64,000 nt of DNA from Shewanella inventionis (GCF_014641855.1 NZ_BMII01000018.1:1-64000), one strand, 5' to 3'; positions 47,581 to 56,578 are shown, counted from the stretch's first letter. Notes: generated by a model not told the origin, from the sequence alone. Numbers and translations are program-made.

Positions 47581-49068
47581 ATGAATAAATCAATCAAAAA
47601 AGTTGTCATAGCAGGCGGTGGCACGGCAGGCTGGATGGCCGCCGCCGCATTTAGCAAACTCATGGGCAAAAACCTTGACGTAGTATTAGTGGAGTCTGAC
47701 GACATCGGCACCGTCGGCGTTGGTGAAGCGACCATCCCTACCCTGCATCTTTTTCATCGCCTACTGGGTTTAAAAGAGCAAGATGTGATGGCTGCCACCA
47801 ATGCCACGTTTAAGTTGGGCATTCAGTTTGAAAACTGGCACGACGTGAATAAAGACTATTTGCACTCGTTTGGATTTCTAGGTAAAGACTGCTGGGCCTG
47901 CGGCTTTCAGCACTTTTGGGTCAAAGGAATGCAACAAAATATAGTCAGTGAGATCGGTGATTATTGCACTGAGCATTTGGCCGCTCGCCAGGGGCGGTTT
48001 GCGGTATTACCCAACCAAGACTACAACCATGCTTACCACATGGACGCCAGCTTATACGCTAAATTTTTACGTAAATTTGCCGAGCAGCATGGTATGACAC
48101 GCATTGAAGGAAAAATTGCCGATGTGTTGCAACATGATGACTCTGGCGAAATTAAAGCATTACAGCTTGAGAATGGCGAGGTTATTGAAGGCGATTTATT
48201 TATCGACTGTACCGGATTTAGAGCCTTATTAATCGAGCAAACATTAAATACTGGCTTTGATGATTGGAGCCATTGGTTACCGTGTGACAGTGCTATTGCC
48301 GTACAAACTGAAGCCGTACAGCAACCCATTCCTTACACTCGCTCAATTGCCCACGAGTCTGGCTGGCAATGGCGAATCCCACTGCAAACTCGAACCGGTA
48401 ATGGTATGGTTTTTTGCAGTAAGTATATTTCGGATGCAGACGCAACTGAATTACTGCTTAATAACATTGAAGGTAAACCGATTAATCAACCGCGAGTGAT
48501 TAAGTTTAAAACCGGCACCCGTCGTCAACACTGGAACAAAAACTGTGTGGCAGTAGGATTATCATCTGGCTTTTTAGAGCCGTTAGAGTCCACCAGCATT
48601 CATTTGATCCAGCGCAGCATCGTGCGCCTACTGCAACTATTTCCATCAAACGGCATCATACAAGCCGATGTGGATGAATTTAACCAGCAAACCAAAATAG
48701 AAATGGACAATATCCGCGACTTTATTATTTTGCATTATAAAGTCACCGACCGCGAAGACAGCCGTTTTTGGCGCTACTGTAAAAACATGCCAATCCCCGC
48801 CTCATTGCAGCACCGTATCGACATGTTTAGTCAATCTGGCAAAGTGTACAAATATGGTAATGAACTGTTTGGCGAAAGTTCGTGGATCCAGGTCATGATG
48901 GGACAGGGATTAATACCTAAAGAATATCACCCTATTGTTGATTTAATGGAGCCTGCCGAACTACAAAGCTTTTTAAACAACATTAAAGCAACGGTTAAAC
49001 GTAAAGTTGACAGTTTGCCCGCGCATAATGATTTTGTGCAGCATTATTGTAAATCAACGGCAATGTAA
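47581..49068 (+). CDS. flavin-dependent tryptophan-halogenase-like protein 2
   Basis: FAD protein of 495 residues from the ATG at 47581 (AGGA eight bases before it; the ATG three codons earlier is too close to that site). It keeps all the hallmarks: GGGTAGW (near residue 12), GVGEATIP, the catalytic-type lysine at about 78 in ATFKLGIQFENW, WQWRIP (the intact WxWxIP), and SSGFLEPLESTS. It is therefore the more likely true halogenase of the pair. No partner flavin reductase is seen in the window, so one would have to be supplied from elsewhere. No signal peptide. Confidence 0.9.
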   Translation: MNKSIKKVVIAGGGTAGWMAAAAFSKLMGKNLDVVLVESDDIGTVGVGEATIPTLHLFHRLLGLKEQDVMAATNATFKLGIQFENWHDVNKDYLHSFGFLGKDCWACGFQHFWVKGMQQNIVSEIGDYCTEHLAARQGRFAVLPNQDYNHAYHMDASLYAKFLRKFAEQHGMTRIEGKIADVLQHDDSGEIKALQLENGEVIEGDLFIDCTGFRALLIEQTLNTGFDDWSHWLPCDSAIAVQTEAVQQPIPYTRSIAHESGWQWRIPLQTRTGNGMVFCSKYISDADATELLLNNIEGKPINQPRVIKFKTGTRRQHWNKNCVAVGLSSGFLEPLESTSIHLIQRSIVRLLQLFPSNGIIQADVDEFNQQTKIEMDNIRDFIILHYKVTDREDSRFWRYCKNMPIPASLQHRIDMFSQSGKVYKYGNELFGESSWIQVMMGQGLIPKEYHPIVDLMEPAELQSFLNNIKATVKRKVDSLPAHNDFVQHYCKSTAM

Positions 49069-49076
49069 GGCTAACC

Positions 49077-49802
49077 ATGCCAACGCCGCAAACAACAAAA
49101 TCCATCATCAAGGTCAATCATATTGTGCCTGAGGTACAATTGATTGGCCAACAACGAACCCCAGTTATTGTGATTGATAACTTTGCAGACGATATCAATC
49201 AACTGATTGATATCGCGATTAATAGCAGTGAATTTAATCAAGACAAAAACTCGTTTTACCCAGGGCAACGTACCGCACTACCAAGGCAGTATATTATCGA
49301 TGTGATCAATGCTGTGTTCCAAATGATTTACGATGTGTACCGCATCCCAACAACTCGGCGCTTAAAACCGCAACAATGCGTATTTTCACTTATCGATACC
49401 CAACCACAAGCACTTGTTCCATTACAATGCATGCCACATTTTGACACCCCTAATCCGTATTATTTTGCCATTTTGCATTATCTTAATGACGCCCCCCATG
49501 GCAACACAGGATTCTTTAGGCACAAAAGCAGCGGCTTTGAGCGAATAAACAACCACAATATCGAGCAATATTTTGCCAAGGCGCAACCTTTTGTCGATTA
49601 CATCACTCAGTCAAACCCAGGCTATTGCGTTGCCAGCAACGATCACTACGACTTGTATCATCAAGTAGAATATAAACCCAACCGTCTGGTGATTTATCCC
49701 GGCAATTTATTGCATTCAACCCTAGTCGACCCAAAAACCGACATCGATGCAAACCCGCAAACTGGCCGCCTAACGGCAAATATATTTATCGACTTTCAGT
49801 AA
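49077..49802 (+). CDS. putative 2OG-Fe(II) oxygenase, DUF6445 type
   Basis: Cytoplasmic, 241 residues, last gene of the cassette, 8 bases after halogenase 2. The double-stranded beta-helix pattern with an HxD pair in MPHFDTPNPYYFAILHYLN (about 121-123), a distal His in YPGNLLHS (about 210) and an Arg in TGRLTANIF (about 228) suggests a 2-oxoglutarate-dependent Fe(II) oxygenase. I believe it is DUF6445, seen in similar cassettes, but this is from memory. The N-terminal region (VIVIDNFADDINQLIDIA) matches the entry segment of such folds. Confidence 0.75.
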   Translation: MPTPQTTKSIIKVNHIVPEVQLIGQQRTPVIVIDNFADDINQLIDIAINSSEFNQDKNSFYPGQRTALPRQYIIDVINAVFQMIYDVYRIPTTRRLKPQQCVFSLIDTQPQALVPLQCMPHFDTPNPYYFAILHYLNDAPHGNTGFFRHKSSGFERINNHNIEQYFAKAQPFVDYITQSNPGYCVASNDHYDLYHQVEYKPNRLVIYPGNLLHSTLVDPKTDIDANPQTGRLTANIFIDFQ

Positions 49803-49850
49803 GCTAGGGTTATAACTTCGTGCCGAGGCGGTGGTTCATAAAAGGGGAAA

Positions 49851-50354
49851 CTAACGCTCAATAAACCCCATTAAGCGTTCAGTCAGTTGTTGTGCCAACT
49901 CAGGCTCTCCGGCTTGTTCAAGCAATAAAGCCACGCATTCTGCGGTGCATAATCCACCTTCGAGTTGATTACGTCTTAGGGGATAAATTGAGGCGTGTGT
50001 TGGCTGCAAACCCACTTTAATTAAGCTTTTAAGATATGGGCTTTGATTATACATTTTACGTGCTTCTTGCCAGGTGGCGTCAATCAACAGCAAATATTCA
50101 AAAGGTGGCGTACACTCCTTTGCAGATGCCTTAACATTATCAGCAGAGTTTGAGCTCACAAGTGGCGTGTCATCATCTGTTGGAAACACTAAACCTACAA
50201 GTCCTGCATCAATGGCGGCAATTAATGCAGGATCTGGCTGCTTACGGTGCCACTCAATTACACGGGCGCGTTCACCTAACACTTGCAACACCAATTGGCC
50301 GGTGTTAGTGATGCGAAGTCGCTCTCTTGGATGGGTTAATAAAATAAACTGCAC
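49851..50354 (-). CDS. DTW domain protein (tRNA acp3U transferase family)
   Basis: DTW-domain proteins transfer the aminocarboxypropyl group of SAM to uridine in tRNA. This 167-residue form has the motif as IDATWQEARKMYNQSPYL (about 93-110) and GLCTAECVALLL near the C-terminus. The zinc-binding N-terminal cysteines of E. coli TapT are absent, so it may be a divergent member. The start is GTG with GGGAG four bases before it. Convergent with the halogenase cassette. Confidence 0.78.
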   Translation of the reverse strand: MQFILLTHPRERLRITNTGQLVLQVLGERARVIEWHRKQPDPALIAAIDAGLVGLVFPTDDDTPLVSSNSADNVKASAKECTPPFEYLLLIDATWQEARKMYNQSPYLKSLIKVGLQPTHASIYPLRRNQLEGGLCTAECVALLLEQAGEPELAQQLTERLMGFIER

Positions 50355-50469
50355 AACACTCCCGACAAAGATTGCTATAGGCTTGAATAATCACACAATG
50401 TAACACATTTATAAGGCTGTCAGCAGACATAATGGATTACATAATAGATATGCTATCTGGCCATACTTT

Positions 50470-50780
50470 ATACCAATTCCACTAATTATCTGGTCATTCA
50501 GCGGGAATTCTGTGCCTTCTAGGCAAGTAATAGGATTGTAGGCATAGTTGCTCTCGGCAACTGCTCCTGCGTTGCTCTACCTCCTGCATCCATGCAGTCG
50601 TACGTCAAAATACTATTAAGCAGCATAGAAGGCACAGAAACCCGCCTTGCAGGAGACGCTCAGACAGTCCATTTCTTTGTTGCATTGCCTTAGAAGGGAA
50701 TAACCATTATTTCAACAATGCGCCTCAAACTGAACAGTCTGAGCGACTCTGATTGGTCACATAATTAATGGAAATGGTAT
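50470..50780. repeat. 311-bp inverted-repeat (MITE-like) element
   Basis: Ends ATACCAATTCCACTAATTAT (left) and ATACCATTTCCATTAATTAT (right, read on the minus strand) match at 18 of 20 positions, and the similarity continues for about 10 bases. An inner pair CTGTGCCTTCT (about 50509) and AGAAGGCACAG (about 50625) adds a second stem. There is no ORF. It fills most of the 493-base gap between the DTW and LysE genes. I have seen this sequence type as a repeat in Shewanella, but copy number cannot be judged here. Confidence 0.7.
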
Positions 50781-50847
50781 TATATGAATTTACGATATAA
50801 TCGCCCTTATAAAACTCACATCCCAATACCGTAATTAACGATCACTC

Positions 50848-51462
50848 ATGGCCTACCAACACATTGTCGCGTTATTTTTTACTATGGTTATTTTGGCCAT
50901 TGTACCCGGACCTGCCGTATTTGCGGTGGTGTCACGCTCATTCTCTAATGGTTTTGAGCATGGCGCAGCGTTAACACTTGGCGTACTGCTTGGCGACTTT
51001 CTGTATATCTTATTGGCTTTGTTTGGGTTGGCTGCCATCGCCAATACGATGGGACCCACATTTGAACTGATTAAATATGCCAGTGCCTTGTATTTATGCT
51101 GGCTCGGCTTAACTATGCTGCGTGCAACCGCCCATGGCGTTCAACTCGTTGAGCCGCCCAATGTCAGTATCAGCCAAAACATATTCACAGGCATTGTGAT
51201 CACTTTAGGCAATCCCAAAGCGCTGATTTTTTATGTGAGCTTTTTCCCTGCATTTGTGCCCATGACAAAAGTAAGCTTAATCGATGTTGCCATTATTTTA
51301 ACCATTGCCACCGCCGCTTTTGGCTCAATAAACCTTGCTTATGCATACTTAGCATCAAGTGCTAAACGGGTATTTAGCTCAACCAAAGCGGCCAATATAA
51401 TTAATCGCACCGCTGGCAGCATTATGTTGCTTGCAGGCATATGGGTTGCCATTACGATATAG
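50848..51462 (+). CDS. LysE/RhtB family amino acid exporter
   Basis: Inner-membrane protein of 204 residues with six predicted helices. The family motif is seen near the N-terminus as ILAIVPGPAVFAVVSRSFSNG (about 16-36, given in part), and GNPKALIFYVSFFPAF is the second signature. Exports amino acids such as homoserine, threonine or lysine; the substrate is not readable. No strong ribosome binding site. The following oxidoreductase starts 8 bases after its stop. Confidence 0.88.
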   Translation: MAYQHIVALFFTMVILAIVPGPAVFAVVSRSFSNGFEHGAALTLGVLLGDFLYILLALFGLAAIANTMGPTFELIKYASALYLCWLGLTMLRATAHGVQLVEPPNVSISQNIFTGIVITLGNPKALIFYVSFFPAFVPMTKVSLIDVAIILTIATAAFGSINLAYAYLASSAKRVFSSTKAANIINRTAGSIMLLAGIWVAITI

Positions 51463-51470
51463 GATTTTCA

Positions 51471-52469
51471 ATGACTGCACTGCGTTTTACTCCGTTAACC
51501 TTAACCAGCGGATTAACCCTTAAAAACCGTATAGTGGTGCCGCCCATGGCATCACAAACCGCTGATGAAAATGGCTTAGCAACTCCCGCCACCATTGCGC
51601 ATTATCAACACCTTGCCCAATCGGGCGCAGGCCTTGTGATGGTGGAGTACAGTCATGTGAATTTGGCTGGTCGTAGTGAACCTAATCAACTTGGAGCACA
51701 TGACAATGCTTGTTTAGTTGGCTTAAGCCAAATCGCTACAACGCTGCATAAGGCTGACGTGAAAACCGGTTTACAAATTACCCATTGCGGCGGCAAAGAC
51801 AGTGCCGGCATAAGCGCTGATGTTATGGGGCCATCTGGCATTACTGTGCCCGCATACGACCGTGTATTACCTACACCAAGGGCTATGACAATGGATGATA
51901 TCAAGCAATGGCAACAGGATTTTGTAGCATCGGCAATACGTGCCGACAAAGCCGGTTTTGATTTAGTTGAAATCCATTGTGCCCACGGTTACGGCATTAA
52001 TCAGTGGTTATCACCCTTAACCAATCAGCGCAAAGACATCTACGGCGGTAAGCTTGAAAACCGCGCCAGAATATTAATTGAGATTGTGACTCAAATTAAA
52101 CAAGCGGCGTCGAGGTTAGTGGTGATGACTCGCATTCCTGGCCAAGATGGCTACCCTGGCGGTTTATCTCATGCAGACATGGCGCAAGTGAGCCAATGGT
52201 TAGTGGCAGCTGGCGTTGAAATACTCAATGTATCGTCAGGTATTGGCGGCTGGAATCGGCCTAAAGATAAACGCGGCGAAGGCTTTTTGGTTGAAGATGC
52301 CGCGCCGTTAACCGGCAAAACCACTGCGGCGGTTATTGGTGTCGGCGGTATTGAAAGCGTGGATTACATCGAAACCATTTTAGCCACCAAGCAAGTGGAT
52401 TTAGTCGCGGTTGGTCGGGCTATTTTAGCAGGCCCAAGTGAATTTGCTCACAGGGTGATGCAAGGCTAG
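51471..52469 (+). CDS. NADH:flavin oxidoreductase (old yellow enzyme family)
   Basis: FMN TIM-barrel ene-reductase of 332 residues from the ATG at 51471 (AGGA before it; the longer frame overlaps the LysE gene). Motifs: LKNRIVVPPMAS (start), ITHCGGKDS (substrate-binding region, with His-Cys), FDLVEIHCAHGYGINQWLSP, NRARILIEIV and the phosphate-binding VGVGGIES and VAVGRAILAGP. No C-terminal iron-sulfur and FAD domains, so it is the short YqjM/OYE-like form. Its stop is directly abutted by the stop of a convergent gene. Confidence 0.9.
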   Translation: MTALRFTPLTLTSGLTLKNRIVVPPMASQTADENGLATPATIAHYQHLAQSGAGLVMVEYSHVNLAGRSEPNQLGAHDNACLVGLSQIATTLHKADVKTGLQITHCGGKDSAGISADVMGPSGITVPAYDRVLPTPRAMTMDDIKQWQQDFVASAIRADKAGFDLVEIHCAHGYGINQWLSPLTNQRKDIYGGKLENRARILIEIVTQIKQAASRLVVMTRIPGQDGYPGGLSHADMAQVSQWLVAAGVEILNVSSGIGGWNRPKDKRGEGFLVEDAAPLTGKTTAAVIGVGGIESVDYIETILATKQVDLVAVGRAILAGPSEFAHRVMQG

Positions 52470-52826
52470 TTACAGCTCATCTACTGCATTGGCTGTAGGC
52501 GATATTATGCCTTTAAAAATCAGCGGGTAGCGTCTTACTCGCTGACCAATATCGTCGCTCATCACCTGCCTGTAAAGCAATTCAATATCATCATTGTCTT
52601 CAAACACCAGTAGCAACCTGTCAATGGCAGTATGTAAGCCTTTTTTCAAAAAAGGCTGCGCCTGAAACTGCGCAATGTTGTGTCTCACAATGGCGATTTT
52701 TTCAGGATGACGGCGAAGCTCGGCAAACACTTGCTCAAAATAGTCCATGTGCAGCGCAGGCGTAGCACGATTGCCACGTCTTGTCCTGGGTGCACCAGTG
52801 CCTCGTTTAAAATACATTGCAGGCAA
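52470..52826 (-). CDS. hypothetical protein, 118 aa
   Basis: Not recognised. A very basic start (YFKRGTGAPRTRRGNR) is followed by a helical domain (DYFEQVFAELRRHPEKIAIVRHNIAQFQAQ). The start is taken at TTG with GAGG eight bases upstream; an ATG three codons later is the alternative. Its stop codon touches the stop of the OYE gene with no space between, an extremely tight convergent junction. A MITE copy lies 37 bases upstream, probably within or near its promoter. Confidence 0.55.
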   Translation of the reverse strand: MPAMYFKRGTGAPRTRRGNRATPALHMDYFEQVFAELRRHPEKIAIVRHNIAQFQAQPFLKKGLHTAIDRLLLVFEDNDDIELLYRQVMSDDIGQRVRRYPLIFKGIISPTANAVDEL

Positions 52827-52863
52827 TGTTGTAACCTCAAATTAACTCGCGTTTACTCAATTA

Positions 52864-53058
52864 ACCTCAGCTCTGGATAACAAACGCCTTTCAAGCAGTC
52901 CTTTGCCTTCCTCACTGCGTTGAATTAACTTGCAATAGGCTAGCTATTGACGCGTTAATTCGCCTTGTTAGCAAAACAAATCACAAGCTTGACAGTGGAT
53001 TTTAGTCAATCTATTGATTTATATCGTTATCAATACATCTCTTATCCAGCGTTGAGGT
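52864..53058. repeat. 195-bp MITE-like element, copy 2
   Basis: Identical to the copy at 6819-7013 except for about one base in the right terminal repeat (CAGCGTT for CAGAGTT). The flanks CAATTA (52858-52863) and CAATCA (53059-53064) agree at 5 of 6 bases, a likely decayed target duplication. It lies 11 bases beyond the SNF2-gene stop codon, in the gap before the 118-aa gene. Confidence 0.88.
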
Positions 53059-53069
53059 CAATCAGGTGA

Positions 53070-56000
53070 TTAACTCAACAGCGCCAATAAATCTTCGGCG
53101 TTGCCTTGCCATGGGCCTTGAGTGCCATCGGATAAAATACTGTCAGCTAAACCTTGTTTATGCTGCTGCATTTCTTGAATTTTTTCTTCGACCGTCCCCT
53201 GGGCAATTAGCTTATACACAAATACCGGATTAAGCTGACCAATGCGGTGGGCTCGATCAGTTGCCTGGCGCTCTGCTGCGGGGTTCCACCATGGGTCGAA
53301 ATGAATAACCGTATCTGCCGCCGTTAAATTAAGCCCAGTACCACCGGCTTTTAAGCTGATTAAAAACACCGAGTTGTCGCCCTCTTGAAATGCATCTATC
53401 TGAGGTTGACGGTCGAGTGTCTGGCCGGTTAATTTACTGTAACTAATTTCTAGCGTTTTAAGTTCATCTTCAATCAACGCCAGCATGCCGGTGAACTGAC
53501 TAAAAATAAGGATTTTACGGCCCTCTTCAATCATTTCAGGCAGGTTTTGAATTAACCAAGTGAGCTTGGCGTTGTCTTTCACGTGTTGAGCTTGCTCAAG
53601 CTTAACAAGGCGAGGATCGCAACAGGCCTGGCGTAACTTTAATAATGCATCTAAAAACTCAATATGACTGCTCGACACCCCTTTTTTAGCAAACAACTCG
53701 CGCAGTTTTTTCTCCATGACTAAGCGGATAGACTCATACAAATTACGCTGATCTTTCTCAAGCTCCAGTGTTTGGATAATCTCGGTTTTCTCTGGCAGTT
53801 CTGACACCACCTCTTTTTTGGTGCGCCTTAGCATAAACGGTGAAATACGCTTACTCAGCAAGACTGACTTTTCAACATCGGCTTGCTTTTCAATCGGCCC
53901 ACGAAACTCTTTATTAAAGTAAGTGTGCTGCCCTAATAAGCCCGGTAAGCAAAAATCCATCAATGACTTAAGCTCGCCTAAATGGTTTTCAAGCGGCGTA
54001 CCAGACAGACATAAGCGAAATTGACCCTTTAAGGTTTTAATCACCTGGGTCACTTTAGCCTGGGCGTTTTTGATCTGCTGGGCTTCATCTAAAATGATAT
54101 GGTCAAATACATAATCGCTATATATGGCTTCATCGCGCAGCATTAACGGGTACGTTGTTACCACCACATCAAAGTCATCGATTTGCTCTAACAATGGCTG
54201 GCGTTTATTACCATGAATAACCACCACATTGAGTGACGGGGCAAATTTGTTGGCTTCTTTAAGCCAGTTACCCACCAAACTGGTTGGACATACAATTAAG
54301 CTGGTGCGATGCGTCTTGGCGTCTTGCTTAGCTTTAAGTAAAAAGGCCAAGGTTTGAATGGTTTTACCCAGGCCCATGTCATCGGCTAAAATCCCGCCAA
54401 GTTGGTATTCTTTTAAAAAACACAGCCAGTCAAAACCCTGTTTTTGGTAATCGCGCAATGTGGCATTTAAACCTGCTGGTAACTCAACCGACGTAACGCC
54501 TTTAAACTCGGCTAATTTAGCGGCTAAATTACGTACCCGCTCGCCATTAAGCAAGCGTACATCGCTGGCAGATAAATCATTAAGAATGTGGGCTCGGTTA
54601 CGCGGTATGGCAATTTGGTCGCCTGAGTTGCGGTTAAACAACTCTTGAATGATAGAAATCAAAGGTTTAATGGTTTTGGCTTTAATTTTAATAAAACCGC
54701 CATTAGGCCCAGGGAGAATTAATTCATCGTCATCTGCCGGCTCACCATTTTGTTGTAACCAGCGCGCGACCAAGGCTAATAAAGGCACATTTTGGCCGTC
54801 TATATCGGCGCTCAACGACAGGGAAAACCAGCCAGATTCGTCATCATCAACCAAATCTACATCTAGCTGTGCATCGACAATGTTTAAGTCAAAGTCATCT
54901 TCAAACTGAATCTCAACGCCCAGTGCGGTTAGTGCATCGAGGCCATTTTCAGTTAAATTAGACCATTCAAAAATCGACTCTGGTAACAAACCCACACTTA
55001 AATAATACTCAGGTTGATTGGCATATTCACTCGGAATAAAACTCACTAAGCCAGCTTCTGTCAACGCGTGTAATGTGGCTAATTCTTGTTCAACATTGCG
55101 ATGCACTTGATATTGCACACTGCCTTTTTTAACCAGGCTAATACGTTCAGGTTTAAGGGATGCGTTAAAACTCACCTCTCCATAGTGCTGCTCTACCCTA
55201 ATAACCGGCTGTAATACAGGATTATTGGCATAAATTTCGCGAGTAAAAATCAATTTGGTTTTTAAAGGATCGTTGATTTCGCAAAAATCAATTTCACTTG
55301 GCACAGGCACCGTTTTTGGCGAAAAGTGTTGCAGCATTTTGTGGCTAATTTGGTCAACTTGCGCCAACGGGACCGGCGGCATATGTTGTAATAAACTGAG
55401 CTTTTTGGCCGATAAATCGGTGTCGATTTTACCTAAACGTAAATAATCTAATTCAACATACAGTGGTGGTTCGGTGGCGACAAACTCCCAGTTTTCAAGG
55501 CCGGGCATACGCATTTGCATTTGCGTGTGTTTTTTATCAAGCTCGCACCAAATAAATTCTGGCGCAATGGATTTAGCCCAGGTTAACGGGGTGCGATTTT
55601 CTTCCCAAAAGCACACTTGATCTGCGAGCATTTTGGTTAAAGCTAAATAGGATATTTCACCGTCGATATAAATTTTTGATCCCTGGTTATTTGACGACAA
55701 TAACAAGCTAATGATTTGTTTATCTTCAGGGTCAATCCACCAAGGCATACTATAACGAATATCGGTTAACGCCAGCTTGCTGCCTTTATTATACTGGCCT
55801 TTTTTGTTGAGTTTACTGCGTTTGAATTCGACAAAAATCCCATTGGGATCATTGGATAATACATAAATAATTCGGTCTTTCTCTTCTTGATCATCGTCAT
55901 ATTCACTGGCCGATTTTTGATCGTCAAGCTGGCGTAACCACTGGTGAATGCGTTGTTCTTCTACCGGCTTTTTATCCACTAGCGCCAGCATGGCTGCTGC

Positions 56001-56276
56001 AACGTGTTTGCAATTGGTGCGCACTGGGCAAGTACAATGCGAGCGCATCACAATTTTGTGGTTAACATTAACAAGGGTGATTTCTTGACGGTAAGGCTCA
56101 TCAGCTGAGCCTTCGACATAAGCTTCGATATCATGGTTGTTGCTGCTGGCGGTCACTTCAAGTACTCGACCCTGGATCAAGTAGTTTTGTGCTTTTTGAA
56201 TTTGCGTGGCCGAAAACAGTTTCGCAATCATCTCTAATGAAAGCTTAATGGGAAGATTAAACAGTTTCGCCGACAT
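53070..56276 (-). CDS. SWIM zinc-finger SNF2-family helicase
   Basis: DNA-dependent ATPase of 1068 residues. The N-terminal SWIM zinc finger (HCTCPVRTNCKH, about 80-92) follows a DNA-binding segment; a long middle part (about 130-570) is specific to bacterial SNF2 proteins. The helicase core has Walker A DDMGLGKT (about 632), DEAQQIKN (about 730), LSGTPLENH, and the second RecA lobe with FSQFTGML, GGTGLNLTAADTVIHFDPWW and RAHRIGQ. Probably a chromatin or transcription remodeller like RapA/HepA relatives, target unknown. ATG preceded by AGG. No restriction or methylase partner is adjacent, so a defence role is not supported. Confidence 0.92.
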   Translation of the reverse strand: MSAKLFNLPIKLSLEMIAKLFSATQIQKAQNYLIQGRVLEVTASSNNHDIEAYVEGSADEPYRQEITLVNVNHKIVMRSHCTCPVRTNCKHVAAAMLALVDKKPVEEQRIHQWLRQLDDQKSASEYDDDQEEKDRIIYVLSNDPNGIFVEFKRSKLNKKGQYNKGSKLALTDIRYSMPWWIDPEDKQIISLLLSSNNQGSKIYIDGEISYLALTKMLADQVCFWEENRTPLTWAKSIAPEFIWCELDKKHTQMQMRMPGLENWEFVATEPPLYVELDYLRLGKIDTDLSAKKLSLLQHMPPVPLAQVDQISHKMLQHFSPKTVPVPSEIDFCEINDPLKTKLIFTREIYANNPVLQPVIRVEQHYGEVSFNASLKPERISLVKKGSVQYQVHRNVEQELATLHALTEAGLVSFIPSEYANQPEYYLSVGLLPESIFEWSNLTENGLDALTALGVEIQFEDDFDLNIVDAQLDVDLVDDDESGWFSLSLSADIDGQNVPLLALVARWLQQNGEPADDDELILPGPNGGFIKIKAKTIKPLISIIQELFNRNSGDQIAIPRNRAHILNDLSASDVRLLNGERVRNLAAKLAEFKGVTSVELPAGLNATLRDYQKQGFDWLCFLKEYQLGGILADDMGLGKTIQTLAFLLKAKQDAKTHRTSLIVCPTSLVGNWLKEANKFAPSLNVVVIHGNKRQPLLEQIDDFDVVVTTYPLMLRDEAIYSDYVFDHIILDEAQQIKNAQAKVTQVIKTLKGQFRLCLSGTPLENHLGELKSLMDFCLPGLLGQHTYFNKEFRGPIEKQADVEKSVLLSKRISPFMLRRTKKEVVSELPEKTEIIQTLELEKDQRNLYESIRLVMEKKLRELFAKKGVSSSHIEFLDALLKLRQACCDPRLVKLEQAQHVKDNAKLTWLIQNLPEMIEEGRKILIFSQFTGMLALIEDELKTLEISYSKLTGQTLDRQPQIDAFQEGDNSVFLISLKAGGTGLNLTAADTVIHFDPWWNPAAERQATDRAHRIGQLNPVFVYKLIAQGTVEEKIQEMQQHKQGLADSILSDGTQGPWQGNAEDLLALLS

Positions 56277-56578
56277 CAATATACCTAATAAAAACCGAGC
56301 AGAAAAAACATCACTGCTGATAAAAAGTTAACTTACCATTCTATGGAAGAAAGCATGCAATATCTAGCATTTGCCTAACATTTGCAGGTAAATCTTGCTT
56401 AAAATGATGCCAATAGTCAGTGCAAAGTCATAGCGTAAGGTGCAATACCTTGATACGAAACAAGTTGATGAAAGGTTTACTTGGAACGTAAAACGAGAAA
56501 TGGTTCTTTTTGTTGGTAAAAATAGACGTTCGATTATGTCATTAATCGACCAAGTTTGGTCAATTACCCACCTGCCGG

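Noticed and set aside
44071..49068. Halogenases as part of a halogenated antibiotic cluster
   Set aside because: No NRPS, PKS, tryptophan-derived pathway, or flavin reductase gene is nearby, and the operator pattern ties them to sugar use.
53070..56276. SNF2 helicase as part of a defence system
   Set aside because: No methylase, nuclease, or other known partner is adjacent; neighbours are core-type genes, and SWIM-SNF2 proteins are common housekeeping genes.
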